From Brachymonas denitrificans (GTDB taxonomy: Bacteria; Pseudomonadota; Gammaproteobacteria; Burkholderiales; Burkholderiaceae_C), in the NCBI RefSeq assembly GCF_907163135.1, contig NZ_CAJQUA010000001.1, positions 1,813,001-1,877,000 of the forward strand: a stretch of 64,000 nucleotides of DNA. Direction: 5' to 3'. The position numbers and the translations under genes are program-made. This document shows, piece by piece, positions 42,561 through 51,975 of this stretch. The notes under the pieces are model-generated. The model searched no databases. It was not told the DNA's origin and saw only the letters and a list, made by a program, of their open reading frames with translations. Position 1 is the first letter of the stretch. Each line of letters starts with the position of its first letter.

Positions 42561-42758
42561 AAGCTCTCCTCCATGCAAAGGGCTCGCCACCACAGGCGCA
42601 TGCCCCGATACTAGGCGGCACACGCGGCGCTGCAAACCGGGCCTGCAATAACGCCATGGAGATTGGGGATACTCGCGATGCCGGATGCCGACAAGAGTTT
42701 CAAGAAAAGCCGGCAGGCGCCGGGAAGCAAGGCCTGCTGACGAGCGGAACTCCTTCGC

Positions 42759-43742
42759 TCACGCCATCTCGGGCGCCGGCGCACTGCCCGCCACCAGCGG
42801 ATAACGCACCGCCAGCAGCTCCTGCAGCCCGAACTGCTGCACGATGTCGTGCATGCGCTGAGCCGCGCTGCGCTTCTTCTGGCCGGTGTACTCGGCCAGG
42901 ATCAACTCGTTCTTCAGGCTGTGCTCCCAGCCCACCAGCTCGGTCACCGTCACGCTGTAGCCCTGCGATTCGAGGTAGAGGCAGCGCAGCACGTTGGTCA
43001 GCTGGCTGCCCATCTCGCGCGTATGCAGCGGATGGCGCCACAGCTCGGCCAGCGGCGTGCGCGACAGGTTCAGCGCCTTGTGCCTGCGCAGAAAGCCGGC
43101 CGTTTCAGCCTGGCAGCACGGCACCAGCACCATGTGGCGCGCCTGCTTCTGCAGGCCGAAGGCAATCGCATCGTCGGTGGCGGTATCGCAGGCATGCAGC
43201 GCCGTCACCACGTCGATCTGCGCCGGCAATGCGTCGCTCTGTGCCGACTGCTGCACCGTCAGCGGCAGAAAACGCATGCGCGCAAAACCCAGCCGCTCGG
43301 CCAGCTCGCGCGACTTCTCGACCAGTTCCTGCCGCGTCTCGATGCCGTAGATGGTGCCCGCCTCGCGCTGGCGGAAGAACAGGTCGTAGATGATGAAGCC
43401 CAGGTAGGACTTGCCCGCGCCGTGGTCAGCCAGCGTGATGTCGGTTCGACCGCTGCTTTCCAGCTGCAGCAGGATTTTTTCGATGAAGCCGAACAGGTGG
43501 TATACCTGCTTGAGCTTGCGACGCGAGTCCTGGTTCAGCCCACCCTCGCGCGTGAGGATGTGCAGCTCCTTGAGCAGTTCGACCGACTGCCCCGGCCGCA
43601 GCGCTTCCTGCACCTGACGGGCCATGGCGTCGCTCTTGGACAACCTGGCCCCCTTTCCTCGTGCGCCGGAAGCAGCACCTCGCTCAGCGGCTGCAGCTCC
43701 GGTGCCGCGCTGCGTCCGGCCACCTTGCTCCGGCTTAGCCAT
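42759..43742 (-). CDS. SAM-dependent methyltransferase (Methyltransf_32 / GSTCD-like)
   Basis: A 327-residue protein. A low-complexity Ala/Gly/Arg leader (to about residue 35) is followed by a helical region (LLKELHILTREGGLNQDSRRKLKQVYHL) and a methyltransferase domain. ITLADHGAGKSYLGFIIYDLF is the SAM loop, then IDVVTALHACDTATDDAI and HMVLVPCCQAE. This pattern matches the Methyltransf_32 group (human GSTCD-like); the substrate is unknown, with RNA or protein possible. ATG 43742 overlaps the DUF1415 stop by eight bases, so they are coupled. Confidence 0.78.
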   Translation of the reverse strand: MAKPEQGGRTQRGTGAAAAERGAASGARGKGARLSKSDAMARQVQEALRPGQSVELLKELHILTREGGLNQDSRRKLKQVYHLFGFIEKILLQLESSGRTDITLADHGAGKSYLGFIIYDLFFRQREAGTIYGIETRQELVEKSRELAERLGFARMRFLPLTVQQSAQSDALPAQIDVVTALHACDTATDDAIAFGLQKQARHMVLVPCCQAETAGFLRRHKALNLSRTPLAELWRHPLHTREMGSQLTNVLRCLYLESQGYSVTVTELVGWEHSLKNELILAEYTGQKKRSAAQRMHDIVQQFGLQELLAVRYPLVAGSAPAPEMA

Positions 43743-44385
43743 GGCGACCTTCTTCGTCCGGCGTATCCGGCTCCTCCACACCCGCGGCCTGGCCATGCAC
43801 CGGGCAATGCTTCACCCACTCGTCCGCACTCACGCGCGTGACGATGCCCAGCTTGTTCCAGCCTTTCACGCCCAGGTGCTCAAGCAGCTCGATGTTGCGC
43901 TCGGGAATCTCGTCCACCTCGGGATAGGTCTCGACCGCACGGTCGATGCTTTCCTCGCGCAGCAGGTGCAGGATGGGGTACGGCGCCCAGTTGGTGGCGT
44001 TGCTGATTTCCTCCGGCTCGGTGCCGTCGAACTGGAAGCGCGGGTGGAAGTAGGCAATCTGCAGTTCGCCCTCCAGCCCCAGATCGGCCAGGATGTCGTC
44101 GGCCGCACCGGCGAAATCGTTGAAATAGAGGAAGTCGTCGAACATCGCCGGGAAAATCATCAGCGTGGTTTCACGCTCGTCCATCGGCGTTTCCATCAGC
44201 GCGATCAGCTCGTCGTGCACGGCCTGCAACGCCTCGTCCTCGGTCTGCGCACCGCACACGGCATAGTGCACCTGCTCCTTGACGTAGGTGGCCTTGGCAA
44301 AGGGGCACAGATTGAGGCCGATCACGGCCTGTTCCAGCCAGTGGCGGACATCTGCGACGACGGTGGCGGCGAGTTCGGTAGTCAT
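43735..44385 (-). CDS. DUF1415 family protein
   Basis: A 216-residue soluble protein. DUF1415 signatures: VRHWLEQAVIGLNLCPFAKATYVKEQV near the start, ETTLMIFPAMFDDFLYFNDF, YFHPRFQFDG and NWAPYPILHLLREESIDRAV. Function unknown; the conserved LCPFA cysteine and several histidines suggest an enzyme or metal site. The start at 44385 (MTTELAA) was chosen. An acidic C-terminal tail follows the domain. Coupled to the methyltransferase gene downstream. Confidence 0.85.
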   Translation of the reverse strand: MTTELAATVVADVRHWLEQAVIGLNLCPFAKATYVKEQVHYAVCGAQTEDEALQAVHDELIALMETPMDERETTLMIFPAMFDDFLYFNDFAGAADDILADLGLEGELQIAYFHPRFQFDGTEPEEISNATNWAPYPILHLLREESIDRAVETYPEVDEIPERNIELLEHLGVKGWNKLGIVTRVSADEWVKHCPVHGQAAGVEEPDTPDEEGRHG

Positions 44386-44461
44386 GCGCGCATTGTGCCA
44401 CGCAGCGGGTTCGGTGGGGCATAGGCTGCCTCGGCGCCGAGCGCGTTCGCCACAGCCGACC

Positions 44462-45646
44462 TCAGCGGCGTACTGGCGATCCGCTGCGCAGCCTGCCGAA
44501 ACGCGTGGCCAGCAGGCAGCCCAGCACCGCGCAGGCACCGGTCGCCGCCCAGGTCCAGTGCCAGCCGCCCACCAGGCCCGACAGCCAGGCCACGGCCGGC
44601 GGCCCGGAAAACTGCCCGAGCGAAGAACCCTGCAGCATCCAGCCCACCGTGCTGGAAATCAGGCTGCCGTCCGGCGCCAGCCGGGGCACCAGGGCGAACA
44701 GCGTGCCCGGCACCAACCCGCCAAACAGCGAGAACAGCAGCATGCCGCCATAGCGCACCGCCGTGGATAGCTCCAGCCCGGCAAATGCCAGCCAGGCCCC
44801 CAGCGCCATCACCGCGAAACCCGTGATCAGCAGCGTGCCCGGCTCCGCCCCGCGGTGCAGCAGTTGCCCCGCCGCCACGTTGCCGAAGATGTTCATCGCC
44901 GGCACCAGCGCCATCAGCACGCCCAGCGTCCAGCCGCTTACGCCGGCCTGGGCATAGATGGTCGGCAAAAAACCGATCACCGCCATCCACTGCGCGGCAT
45001 AGACGCAAAAGGTAAGAAACAGCAGCCACGGCCCCGCGCTGGACAGCGTCAGGCGCAGCTTGCCCGTCCAGCCTCCGGCACCGGCTGGCTGCGCCGACTG
45101 CGGCGGATCGGGCGGCACCCAGCGCCACACGGCCAGCAGGCAGAGCGCGCACAGCAGCGCGATCAGCCACCACCAGCCCTCCCAGCCCGCCGCCAGGATC
45201 ACCGCCGGCCCCAGCAGCATCGCCAGCGCCGTACCGAACGGCACATAGGCGCCCCAGATGCCCATCACCTGCGTGACCCTCTCCGGCGGCACCAGCCGGC
45301 GCAGCACGGCCGGCGCCGACAAGGAGGTCAGCAGAAAACCCAGCCCCTCGAACGCACGCAGCACCAGCAGCACGGATGCGCTGTGCGCCCAGCCGCCGGC
45401 AAAACTGGCCAGCGTCATCAGACCCAGACCGGTGAGCATGGAGCGGCGCAGGCCGAAGCGGTCGCTCGCCAGCCCGAGGAACAAGCCCATGCTGAGCGAC
45501 GCCACCTGCACCAGCGACAACAGGAAGCCCGCCTCCATCAGCGTCATGCCCAGCTCGCGCTGCAGGGCCGGTACGGCCGGCGGCAGTTTGCCAATGATCA
45601 TGGCGGCACAGACGCCCGTGACCATCACGATCCACGCGGCGCGCAT
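44462..45646 (-). CDS. Major facilitator superfamily transporter
   Basis: A 394-residue inner-membrane transporter with twelve predicted helices. The MFS loop 2-3 motif is GLASDRFGLRRSMLTGLGL, and the central loop after helix 6 is rich in Pro/Gln. The class looks like cyanate/sugar-efflux-type MFS; the substrate is unknown. ATG 45646 has GGAGG 11 bases upstream. A GTG at 45670 overlapping the dgt stop (GTGA) is the alternative. Either start implies co-transcription with dgt. Confidence 0.82.
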   Translation of the reverse strand: MRAAWIVMVTGVCAAMIIGKLPPAVPALQRELGMTLMEAGFLLSLVQVASLSMGLFLGLASDRFGLRRSMLTGLGLMTLASFAGGWAHSASVLLVLRAFEGLGFLLTSLSAPAVLRRLVPPERVTQVMGIWGAYVPFGTALAMLLGPAVILAAGWEGWWWLIALLCALCLLAVWRWVPPDPPQSAQPAGAGGWTGKLRLTLSSAGPWLLFLTFCVYAAQWMAVIGFLPTIYAQAGVSGWTLGVLMALVPAMNIFGNVAAGQLLHRGAEPGTLLITGFAVMALGAWLAFAGLELSTAVRYGGMLLFSLFGGLVPGTLFALVPRLAPDGSLISSTVGWMLQGSSLGQFSGPPAVAWLSGLVGGWHWTWAATGACAVLGCLLATRFGRLRSGSPVRR

Positions 45647-45666
45647 GCCGCCGGGCGCCTCCGCGG

Positions 45667-46851
45667 TCACATCGGCACCTGCTGGCCGGTCAGGCGCGCA
45701 TGCTCGCGCAGCGCGAAACGGTCGGTCATGCCGGCGATATAGTCCGCCACGGCGCGCTCCGTATCCGGGCGGGCGGCAAAATCCGGCTTCATCTCGCCCG
45801 GCTGCTGCAGGTAGATCGCAAACAGCTCGCGCACCACCTGTTGCGCCACGCCCATTTTCTGCATCACCTGCGGATGGCGGTACAGCGCATGCAGCAGCAA
45901 CTGCTTGAGTTGCAGCGACTCGGCCCGCATGCCGGCGCTGAAGCCGACCAGCGGCGGGCATTGCCGCACCTCGTCCACATGCTGCGGCCGGTGCCGGCTG
46001 ATCGCCGCGCGCGTGGCTGTCATCACGTCATAGACCTGCTCGCTCAGCATGCGGCGGATGGTTTCGTAGAGCAGGCGGCGCCCCGTCAGTTGCGGATGAT
46101 CGCGCTGCACGCTGGCATGGTGGCGCGCCACCAGCGGCACTGTCAGCACCTGCTCCCAACTCAGCAGACTGCTGCGCAGGCCATCGTCGATATCGTGGGC
46201 GTTGTAGGCGATCTCGTCGGCCAGATTGCACAGTTGTGCCTCCAGGCTGGGCTGCGTGCCCTGCAGGAAGCGCAGTCCCACGCCACCCGGCTCGCGCTCC
46301 TCCAGCCAGCGCGCATTGCGCGCCGAGCAGTGCTTGAGAATGCCTTCGCGCGCTTCGAAGCACAGGTTCAACCCGTCGAACTCCGGATAGCGCAGCTCCA
46401 GCACATCCACCACGCGCAGGCTCTGCATGTTGTGCTCGAAGCCGCCGTAATCGGTCATGCAGGCGTGCAGGGCGTCCTGCCCGGCGTGGCCGAACGGCGT
46501 ATGTCCCAGATCGTGCGCCAGCGCAATCGCCTCCACCAGATCCTCGTCCAGCCCCAGCGCACGCGCAATGCTGCGGCCCAGTTGCGCCACTTCCAGCGAA
46601 TGCGTCAGCCGCGTGCGGAACAGGTCGCCTTCGTGGTTGAGAAACACCTGCGTCTTGTACACCAGCCGCCGGAACGCGGAGGAGTGCACGATGCGGTCGC
46701 GGTCACGCTGGAACATGCCGCGCGTGGGCGCTTCCTGCTCTGCATGGCGGCGTCCGCGCGATTGCAGCGGATGCGCCGCCCAGGGGGCATGCGCCTGCGC
46801 AGGCGCATTGCCGCGCATGGTATCAGGCAGGTCCGGAACGAAGATCGCCAC
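45667..46851 (-). CDS. dgt: Deoxyguanosinetriphosphate triphosphohydrolase-like protein
   Basis: An HD-domain enzyme that cleaves dNTPs (classically dGTP) to nucleoside plus triphosphate. The 394 residues are the usual length for the dGTPase type 2 group. Motifs: DRDRIVHSSAFRRLVYKTQVF, LFRTRLTHSLEVAQLGRSIAR (first histidine), then IALAHDLGHTPFGHAGQDAL (the HD pair), and LADEIAYNAHDIDDGLR. It lies seven bases after aroB, the common aroK-aroB-dgt order. Confidence 0.95.
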   Translation of the reverse strand: MAIFVPDLPDTMRGNAPAQAHAPWAAHPLQSRGRRHAEQEAPTRGMFQRDRDRIVHSSAFRRLVYKTQVFLNHEGDLFRTRLTHSLEVAQLGRSIARALGLDEDLVEAIALAHDLGHTPFGHAGQDALHACMTDYGGFEHNMQSLRVVDVLELRYPEFDGLNLCFEAREGILKHCSARNARWLEEREPGGVGLRFLQGTQPSLEAQLCNLADEIAYNAHDIDDGLRSSLLSWEQVLTVPLVARHHASVQRDHPQLTGRRLLYETIRRMLSEQVYDVMTATRAAISRHRPQHVDEVRQCPPLVGFSAGMRAESLQLKQLLLHALYRHPQVMQKMGVAQQVVRELFAIYLQQPGEMKPDFAARPDTERAVADYIAGMTDRFALREHARLTGQQVPM

Positions 46852-46858
46852 GGCGTAC

Positions 46859-48100
46859 TCAGCGCTGCATCAGGCAGGCATGCGGGTTGCTGTGCGCGGC
46901 GATCACCTCGGCAACCAGTGCATCGGGCGCGGTCGCCAGCGCCGCCTCGCCCGGCTGCGCAATCACCACGAACCGGATCTGGCCGGCTTCGGCCTTCTTG
47001 TCCACGCGCATGTGGTGCAGCCAGGCTTCGGCGTTGGCATCGATGCCCGACCCTGCGCCGGCATCACCCGCGGCCCCGGCAGTTGCATCATCCTCCAGTT
47101 GAGGCGCCAGCACCGGCAGGCCGGCGCGCTGCACCAGGCTGCGCACGCGCTGCACAAAGGCGGCATCCACCAGCCCCAGCCGCGCCGACAGCTCGCTCGC
47201 CAGCACCATGCCGCAGCCCACCGCCTCGCCGTGCAGCCAGGTGCCGAACCCCAGCCCCGCCTCGATCGCATGGCCAAAGGTGTGCCCGTAGTTCAGGATG
47301 GCGCGCATGCCGCTTTCCTGCTCGTCCTGCCCCACCACCCAGGCCTTGATCTGGCAGCTGCGGCGCACCGCCACGCGCAGCGCATCGGCATCGCGCGCAC
47401 GCAGCGCTTCCATGTTCTGCTCCAGCCATTCGAAGAAGGCCATATCGGCAATCGGACCGTACTTGATCACTTCCGCCAAGCCGGCGCTCAGCTCGCGGTC
47501 CGGCAGCGTCGCAAACGAGTCCATATCGCATACCACGCGGCGCGGCTGATAGAAGGCGCCGATCATGTTCTTGCCCAGCGGATGGTTGATGGCCGTCTTG
47601 CCGCCCACCGAAGAATCCACCTGCGCCAGCAGCGTGGTGGGCACCTGAACAAAAGGCACACCGCGCATGTAGCAGGCTGCAGCAAAACCGGTCATGTCGC
47701 CCACCACGCCGCCGCCCAAAGCAAACAGCACCGTCTTGCGGTCGCACTGGCCACCCAGCAACGCATCGAAAATCTGGTTCAGCGCTTCCCAGGTCTTGTA
47801 CTGCTCGCCATCCGGCAGCGCCACCGTGCGCACCTGGGCGTAGTGCGGTGCCAGCGCATGCTCCAGTTGCGCGGCGTACAGGGGCTGCACCGTGGTATTG
47901 GTCACAATCACCGCCTGCCGCGCCTTCGGCAGATCGCTCCAGGTTTCCGCCTGCCCCAGCAGCCCGCTGCCGATGCGGATCGGATAGCTGCGCGCATCCA
48001 GCGCAATCGGTACGGTATCGCCGCCCCGGGCAGGAACGGGATCAAAGTCGGGAAGCGAGGCGGTGATGTCGAAACGGGTCAGGGCGGATGCAGCATTCAT
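46859..48100 (-). CDS. aroB: 3-dehydroquinate synthase
   Basis: AroB converts DAHP to 3-dehydroquinate, the second step of the shikimate pathway, using NAD+ and a divalent metal. The 413 residues include the glycine-rich [14 protein letters not shown], the [26 protein letters not shown] segment, and metal histidines in [17 protein letters not shown] and [11 protein letters not shown] small Ala/Gly-rich insert (near [14 protein letters not shown]) lies in the C-terminal part. The start at 48100 ([11 protein letters not shown]) was preferred over the in-frame ATG 18 bases earlier. It follows aroK by 70 bases. Confidence 0.96.
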   Translation of the reverse strand: MNAASALTRFDITASLPDFDPVPARGGDTVPIALDARSYPIRIGSGLLGQAETWSDLPKARQAVIVTNTTVQPLYAAQLEHALAPHYAQVRTVALPDGEQYKTWEALNQIFDALLGGQCDRKTVLFALGGGVVGDMTGFAAACYMRGVPFVQVPTTLLAQVDSSVGGKTAINHPLGKNMIGAFYQPRRVVCDMDSFATLPDRELSAGLAEVIKYGPIADMAFFEWLEQNMEALRARDADALRVAVRRSCQIKAWVVGQDEQESGMRAILNYGHTFGHAIEAGLGFGTWLHGEAVGCGMVLASELSARLGLVDAAFVQRVRSLVQRAGLPVLAPQLEDDATAGAAGDAGAGSGIDANAEAWLHHMRVDKKAEAGQIRFVVIAQPGEAALATAPDALVAEVIAAHSNPHACLMQR

Positions 48101-48170
48101 GCCATCATTGTGACGCAAGAATGTGCAGCCGCCGCCCTGTCAGCAATGGGGCGCCGTGTTCGGCACACCG

Positions 48171-48731
48171 TTACCGGGCATCGCTCCGGGGGGCCTGTCC
48201 GCGCTGGCCACGCGCCGGCAGGACACCCGCCACTTCCAGCTGCATCGCAATATGGTGCACCAGCCCCTGCACCGAGCTGCGCCCGGTCTCGATCACGTAG
48301 TGCGCCGTCTCTCTGTACAGCGGATCACGCGCCTGGAACAGTTCCTGCAGCTTGGCCCGCGGATCGGCCACCTGCAGCAGCGGGCGCTTGGTGTCGTGGC
48401 GCAGGCGGCGATAGATTTCCTCGGGCGAGGCGCGCAGATATAGCACCGTGCCCTTCTCGCGCAGCAGCGCACGGTTTTCGGGACGCAGCACCGAGCCGCC
48501 GCCGGTCGACAGCACGCACTGCCCCGGCCGCTCGCCCACCCGGCGCAGCGTGGCCGTCTCCAGATCGCGGAAGGCCTCCTCGCCATGCCGCGCAAAATAA
48601 TCCTTGATCGGCATGCCGATCTCCGCCTCGATCAGGTGGTCCGAATCGACAAAGGGCAGGCCAAAGCGGCGCGCCACCTGCCGCCCTGCCGATGATTTGC
48701 CCGATCCGGGCATGCCTACCAGTACGATCAT
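48171..48731 (-). CDS. aroK: Shikimate kinase
   Basis: AroK phosphorylates shikimate at the 3-hydroxyl with ATP. The 186 residues show Walker A GMPGSGKSSAGR at residues 7-18, the shikimate-binding DSDHLIE near 31-37, and a conserved VLSTGGGSVLR loop. PilQ ends 19 bases upstream, so aroK belongs to the pil-aro operon, an order conserved in many beta- and gammaproteobacteria. Confidence 0.95.
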   Translation of the reverse strand: MIVLVGMPGSGKSSAGRQVARRFGLPFVDSDHLIEAEIGMPIKDYFARHGEEAFRDLETATLRRVGERPGQCVLSTGGGSVLRPENRALLREKGTVLYLRASPEEIYRRLRHDTKRPLLQVADPRAKLQELFQARDPLYRETAHYVIETGRSSVQGLVHHIAMQLEVAGVLPARGQRGQAPRSDAR

Positions 48732-48750
48732 TCTTGCCTCTCCTGTGCCT

Positions 48751-50193
48751 TCAGCGCATCGCCACGCCTCCTGACAGGATTTTAGGCGTGATGAAGACCA
48801 GCATCTCCTTCTTTTCGGTGGCCTGCGTGCGCGTCTTGAACAGATTGCCCAGCACGGGGATATCGCCCAGCACCGGCACCTGGCTCACATCGTTGCGCTC
48901 GCTCATCTCGAAAATGCCGCCAATCGCCAGCGTGCCCCCATCCTCGATCAGCACATTGGTCTGGATGTGCTTGGTGTCGATGGCAAAGCCGTCCAGCGTG
49001 GAGCGCCCCACCGAATCCTTGTTCACATCCAGATCCAGGATCACATTGCCTTCCGGCGTGATCTGCGGCGTCACTTCCAGCTTGAGGTTGGCCTTGCGGA
49101 AGGCCAGCGAGGTGGCGCCGCTGGCCGTCGCCACCTGGTACGGCAACTCGGTGCCCTGCTCGATCAGCGCCTTGGTCTGGTCGGCCGTCACCACCCGCGG
49201 GCTGGACACCAGCTTGCCCTTGCCATCGGCCTCCAGCGCCGAAATCTCCAGGCTCAGGAAGCGCGCCGCCGCCGGGCTGAAAATGCTCAACCCCAGCGTC
49301 GCCGGGCTATAGCCGTTCTGCCCGATCGCCGGCAGGTTGTACAGCGTCGTCTCCGCTGCGCCGGGCCGCGATGCCACACCCACCCGGTAGTCGCGCCCGT
49401 TCCACGAACCAATCGAGGCGCCACTCTGCCCCTGCCCCAGGATGGACAGCCGTGCGCCCAGCGATTTGCCCCAGCTGTCGCCCGCCTCCACGATGCGCGC
49501 CTCGATCATCACCTGCCGCACCGGGATGTCCAGTTTCGCCAGCAGCCCCTGCACCTGCTCCAGCACCGAAGGCACATCGGTCACGAACAGCTGGTTGGTG
49601 CGCGGCTCGGCAAAGGCATGGCCACGCGCACTCAGCATGCGCGAGCCGCTGGTGCCACTCCCGGCCAGATGCCGCACCAGTTCCGACGCCCGTGCATAGT
49701 TGAGCGAAAAGCCCTGCGTTCGCACCGGCTCCAGCCCCTGGATGGCCGAACCGGCTTCCAGATCCAGTTTCTGCCGCGCCGCCAGCTCTCCCTGCGGCGC
49801 CACCCACAGTACATTGCCCTTGCGCTGCATGGCCAGCCCGCGCGTCTGCAGGATGATGTCCAGCGCCTGCTCCCAGGGCACCTCCTTCAGGCGCACCGTC
49901 ATGCTCCCCGTCACCGAATCGGAGGCCACAACGTTCAGGCCGGTGAAGTCGGCAATCACCTGCAGCAATGCCCGCACCTCGATGTTCTGGAAATGCAGCG
50001 AAATGCGGTCAGTGCGCATGCGGTCACGCTTTCGCTGCGCTGCCGGCTCCACCACAGCCTCACCGGCCGACATGGTATCTCCCGGGACGCCCGTCGCAGG
50101 GCTGCTCGCCCTTGCCGGTCCCTGTACCAGCAGCAGGACCAGAAGCCCTGCTGCCATCCAGCGGCCATTCCCCGCCTTGCGCCTGTCGCTCAT
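48751..50193 (-). CDS. pilQ: Compact type IV pilus secretin PilQ
   Basis: PilQ forms the outer-membrane ring through which type IV pili pass. This 480-residue form has a signal sequence, then the secretin N0-like segment (FQNIEVRALLQVIADFTGLNVV), an N1 segment, and the C-terminal secretin domain with VMIEARIVEAGDSWGKSLGA, VVTADQTKALIEQGTELPY and VLGDIPVLGNLFKTR. The N-terminal AMIN domains that bind peptidoglycan in most PilQ proteins (usually about 700 residues) are missing. The stop is 19 bases before aroK; the start overlaps pilP by four bases. Confidence 0.93.
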   Translation of the reverse strand: MSDRRKAGNGRWMAAGLLVLLLVQGPARASSPATGVPGDTMSAGEAVVEPAAQRKRDRMRTDRISLHFQNIEVRALLQVIADFTGLNVVASDSVTGSMTVRLKEVPWEQALDIILQTRGLAMQRKGNVLWVAPQGELAARQKLDLEAGSAIQGLEPVRTQGFSLNYARASELVRHLAGSGTSGSRMLSARGHAFAEPRTNQLFVTDVPSVLEQVQGLLAKLDIPVRQVMIEARIVEAGDSWGKSLGARLSILGQGQSGASIGSWNGRDYRVGVASRPGAAETTLYNLPAIGQNGYSPATLGLSIFSPAAARFLSLEISALEADGKGKLVSSPRVVTADQTKALIEQGTELPYQVATASGATSLAFRKANLKLEVTPQITPEGNVILDLDVNKDSVGRSTLDGFAIDTKHIQTNVLIEDGGTLAIGGIFEMSERNDVSQVPVLGDIPVLGNLFKTRTQATEKKEMLVFITPKILSGGVAMR

Positions 50194-50735
50194 TGCATTC
50201 CATCCTGTTCCAGCGGCAATTGCTGCACGCCCGTTCCCTTTGCGTCGCGCCCGCTGGCACCCGCTGCGTGCAGCGTCAGGGCTTGTGTGCCGATGCCGGC
50301 CACCCGTGCGCCATCCTTTCCGATGCGCTGCCCGATCCGCACCAGTTCCACGCTCTCGCCCGTGCGCACCACCGCGGCCCTGTCCGCACCACGCTGCAGC
50401 ATGCCCAGATAGACCGGACCTGCCGTGCCTGCCTGCCCGCCTGCCCCCGCTGCACCAGCCGGAAAAGCCGCAGAAGCCGGATCGCTGATTCCGCCCAAAG
50501 CCTGCACCGCAGCAAAGGGATCATGCAAAGCCTGTGCCTTCGCCGCCCCGTCCTGTCCTGCCACGCCAACCTCGGCCTCGATGGCCGCATCGGGCCACGG
50601 CTCCGGCGCCTTCGCCGGTTCCGCCTTTTGCGCCTGCACCCAGGCCCGCATCCGGGCTTCCGGATCCTGCTGTCCGGAACATCCCGCGAGCACCGCCGCA
50701 ACTGCAAGGATCGCCCCTGCCTGCTCCACCTTCAT
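50190..50735 (-). CDS. pilP: Type IV pilus assembly lipoprotein PilP
   Basis: PilP is an inner-membrane lipoprotein that links PilNO to the PilQ secretin. The 181-residue form has lipobox LAGC (signal MKVEQAGAILAVAAVLAGC), a charged and Ala/Gly-rich linker, then the C-terminal homology domain (GPVYLGMLQRGADRAAVVRTGESVELVRIGQRIGKDG) that binds PilQ. Assigned mostly by position between pilO and pilQ and by this domain, since the linker is poorly conserved. It overlaps both neighbours by four bases. Confidence 0.85.
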   Translation of the reverse strand: MKVEQAGAILAVAAVLAGCSGQQDPEARMRAWVQAQKAEPAKAPEPWPDAAIEAEVGVAGQDGAAKAQALHDPFAAVQALGGISDPASAAFPAGAAGAGGQAGTAGPVYLGMLQRGADRAAVVRTGESVELVRIGQRIGKDGARVAGIGTQALTLHAAGASGRDAKGTGVQQLPLEQDGMQ

Positions 50736-51400
50736 GATGTTTTCCCTCCCGTCTTGCGCCCCTTGCGCACCGGACGCTCTCCCGCCAGGGCAAAGCGGTA
50801 CACGGCAAACTTGCCTTGCCACACCAGCGCGCCCCGGCTGCGCCCCGAACGGCTGCGGTCGGGGGCCAGGCTCCAGCGCTCCGGCACCACGCTCCATGGC
50901 AATCCCTGCAGGGCCGCCAGCATGCCGGTCACGCCCTGGTAACCGCCCTCGGCGCGCAACTGCAGCCACTGGCGGGCGTAAGCTTCCTGCAGCTTCTCCT
51001 TGCCGGGCTGCAGGCGCCCCAGCTGCAAGCCCTGAGCCGCGGCCGCCCGGTGCCAGGCCGACAGCAGCTCTCCCTCCTGCGCGGCCCTGGGCGCCAGCGC
51101 GGCATGTGCAGCCTGTTGCTGCTCCATGGCCTGCATCCGGGCACGCAGGGCCGGCAAGGCGGCCACCTCGGCAAGATGCTTGCGGTAGTCCGACTGCAGC
51201 GCCTGCTGCCGCGCCTCATGCCCGGCCAGGGCCTCCTGCTCCATGCGCAACAGCACCAGCCCCGCCGCCACAGAGAGGCCGGCTGCCAGCAGCAGCGCCG
51301 CTCCGAACTGCGCCTGCACCGGCCATTGCGCCATGGGGCGCCCCTGCAGCCGCTGCCAGGCAAGCAAAAGACCTGCGCGCTCGCCTTGATCCGCCATCAT
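50732..51400 (-). CDS. pilO: Type IV pilus assembly protein PilO
   Basis: PilO is a single-pass inner-membrane protein whose periplasmic coiled coil pairs with PilN. In the 222-residue protein the transmembrane helix is about residues 31-51 (FGAALLLAAGLSVAAGLVLL), followed by a heptad-like stretch rich in Gln/Ala and then a C-terminal ferredoxin-like domain (KLQEAYARQWLQLRAEGGYQGVTGML). Assigned by architecture and position; overlaps pilN and pilP by four bases. Confidence 0.85.
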   Translation of the reverse strand: MMADQGERAGLLLAWQRLQGRPMAQWPVQAQFGAALLLAAGLSVAAGLVLLRMEQEALAGHEARQQALQSDYRKHLAEVAALPALRARMQAMEQQQAAHAALAPRAAQEGELLSAWHRAAAAQGLQLGRLQPGKEKLQEAYARQWLQLRAEGGYQGVTGMLAALQGLPWSVVPERWSLAPDRSRSGRSRGALVWQGKFAVYRFALAGERPVRKGRKTGGKTS

Positions 51401-51975
51401 TCAGCAACTCCATCCGCCGCGGCAACAGGAGGCTGTCCCGAGCCCACCGGCGCCAGCGGCAGCACCAGGCGAAATACCACCCCGTCCTTTTCGTCCCGCA
51501 TATCTGCCAGCAACGCCGGTTGCGCCAGCAGGCCGCTTCCGTCGATCAACTCGCGCAGGGCAGTCGCCGCCTCGCGCGACACGGCCAGCCCCTGCAGCAC
51601 CATCTGTCCCGGTTCCTGCTCCACCCGCGTCAAACCGGTGCCCGGCGGCAGCTCGCGCGCCAGCAACTCCAGTAGACGCAAGGGTTGCCGGGCGGATTGC
51701 TGCCAGGCCTGCCATTGCTGCAGGCGCGTGCGCCCCTCGCGCAGGGCAGCGTCCAGCTTGCGCACCTCGGCCAGTTGCGGTCCCAGCCGGGCGACGGCCT
51801 CTTCCAGCACCGCCGTGGCCCGCTCCTGGCGGCCCAGGCGCTGCTGTCCCTGCGCATACAGGGCAACACCTGCCAGCACGGCAACGCCAAGCGCAACCCC
51901 CAGCATGCCGTGCCAGTGCCGCCGCTGGCGCCAGCGGGCCTGCTCCCGGTGCGGCAGCAGATTCAGCAGGACCAT
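51397..51975 (-). CDS. pilN: Type IV pilus assembly protein PilN
   Basis: PilN anchors cytoplasmic PilM through its N terminus and pairs with PilO. The conserved motif is at the start (MVLLNLLPHREQARWRQ, compare INLLPxR). A transmembrane helix follows at about residues 24-44 (GVALGVAVLAGVALYA), then coiled coil and a C-terminal domain. ATG 51975 was chosen because it begins at this motif. The gene starts inside the end of pilM (13-base overlap). Confidence 0.88.
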   Translation of the reverse strand: MVLLNLLPHREQARWRQRRHWHGMLGVALGVAVLAGVALYAQGQQRLGRQERATAVLEEAVARLGPQLAEVRKLDAALREGRTRLQQWQAWQQSARQPLRLLELLARELPPGTGLTRVEQEPGQMVLQGLAVSREAATALRELIDGSGLLAQPALLADMRDEKDGVVFRLVLPLAPVGSGQPPVAAADGVAE

